From Neocallimastix lanati (nom. inval.) (taxonomy: Eukaryota; Neocallimastigomycota; Neocallimastigomycetes; Neocallimastigales; Neocallimastigaceae), in assembly GCA_016946835.1 (NCBI GenBank), contig JACVTC010000085.1:510001-565000 (forward strand): 55,000 bases of DNA, given 5' to 3'. A program made the position numbers and the translations under genes. Positions within the stretch are counted from its first letter, which is position 1, and each line of letters starts with the position of its first letter. The notes below the pieces were generated by a model that ran no database searches, was not told the origin of the DNA, and saw only the letters and a program-made list of their open reading frames with translations. Shown one piece after another: positions 54,120-55,000 of this stretch.

Positions 54120-54335
54120 AACTAATTATTATTATTATTATTTATTTAATATTTATTATTATTACTGATTATTATTATTATTTATTATTATTACTGATTA
54201 TTATTATTATTTATTATTATTACTGATTATTATTATTATTTATTATTATTATTTATTTATTATTATTATTATTATTTATTATTTATTATTACTGATTATT
54301 ATTATTTATTATTACTGATTATTATTACCATTATA
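54120..54335. repeat. (ATT)n region with TACTGA interruptions
   Basis: TTATTATTACTGATTATTATT-type units recur about five times within ATT and TTTATT runs. Confidence 0.85.
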
Positions 54336-54487
54336 TTTTAAATTTCGATTAATGGAACAAACAAAATAAAAAAATATATGTATGTATATATTATTTTCAG
54401 TAAATAATTTTTTTATTAATAACTTTTTTATATAATGAATTATTTCTTTTATTATGAATTGGATAGAATAAAATACAGAATTCATTT

Positions 54488-55000
54488 TTTTTATATTATT
54501 TATTATTTATTATTTATTATTTATTATTTATTATTTATTATTTATTAATAAATACTCTTTTTATTTTTTATTATTTATTATTTATTATTTATTTTTTATT
54601 ATTTATTTTTTATTATTTATTATTTATTATTTATTATTTATTATTTATGATTTATTATTTATTATTTTATTATTTTTTATTATTTATTATTTATGATTTA
54701 TTATTTATTATTTATTATTTATTATTTATTATTTATTATTTATTATTTAATTATTTATTATTTATTAATAAATACTCTTTTTATTTTTTATTATTTATTA
54801 TTTATTATTTATTTTTTATTATTTATTATTTATTATTTATTATTTATTATTTATTATTTATTATTTATTATTTATTATTTATTAATAAATACTCTTTTTA
54901 TTATTTATTATTTATTAATAAATAATCTTTTTATTATTTATTATTTATTAATAAATAATCTTTTTATTATTTATTATTTATTATTTATTATTTATTTTTC
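54488..55000. repeat. TTATTTA microsatellite with a recurring palindromic motif
   Basis: TTATTTATTATT runs are interrupted at about 54543, 54764, 54881, 54912 and 54947 by TATTTATTAATAAATA, a perfect palindrome, followed by MTCTTTTTATT. The same motif is near 50555 and 50600. The array continues past the window. Confidence 0.85.

Larger units (their letters stand above)
46699..55000. other. AT-rich intergenic DNA without a supported gene
   Basis: 8.3 kb of A and T runs and microsatellites. Small islands of higher G+C near 47680-47820, 49420-49510, 49880-49950 and 50230-50360 could be exons or untranslated regions, but none gives a frame with splice sites I can defend or a recognisable protein. 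The upstream (promoter) side of MAF1 is at the left of this stretch. Several translated frames here are only runs of Phe, Ile, Leu and Tyr from simple repeats. Confidence 0.6.

Overview
The window looks like nuclear DNA of a very AT-rich fungus. An anaerobic gut fungus (Neocallimastigomycota) is my best guess, from the extreme A+T content, long A and T homopolymers around a host gene, short exons with GT..AG introns, and a leucine-rich-repeat (LRR) protein of the type common in that group. The phylum is an inference; no rRNA or marker gene confirms it. The only clearly intact host gene is MAF1, the repressor of RNA polymerase III (minus strand, five exons, 45033-46698).

From 1 to about 32.8 kb the window is a stack of LTR retrotransposons. 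Left to right: the 3' part of a Ty3/gypsy element (el1, 1-4984); a complete 7,016-bp Ty3/gypsy element (el2a, 4988-12003); a related complete element (el3, 12008-18368); solo LTRs F (18373-18931) and E1 (18936-19608); solo LTR A (19613-30475); solo LTR B of the same family (30480-32052); and solo LTR C (32057-32772). Every junction in this row is the same four bases, ATTT. LTR A is split by LTR G (target duplication ATCAA), which is split by LTR E2 (TTCAG), at whose right end sits a second 7,016-bp copy of el2 in inverted orientation (el2b, 21739-28754, ATTC).

el2 and el3 make Gag and Pol in different frames, joined by a -1 frameshift at TTTAAAC in both; el2 adds a hairpin and probable pseudoknot. 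In both copies of el2, gag also carries an in-frame TGA.

From 33 to 42.8 kb lie two related non-autonomous LTR elements on the minus strand (S, 33058-35322; L, 37808-42757). They have Ty1/copia-like polypurine tracts and a primer-binding site matching the anticodon arm of a lysine tRNA, so they probably use a half-tRNA primer. L has identical 228-bp LTRs and a broken LRR-transmembrane gene in sense orientation, but no reverse transcriptase. Between S and L lies a decayed Ty3/gypsy integrase.

From 42.8 kb to the end the DNA is low-complexity AT-rich sequence around MAF1, with microsatellites and no other gene I can defend.
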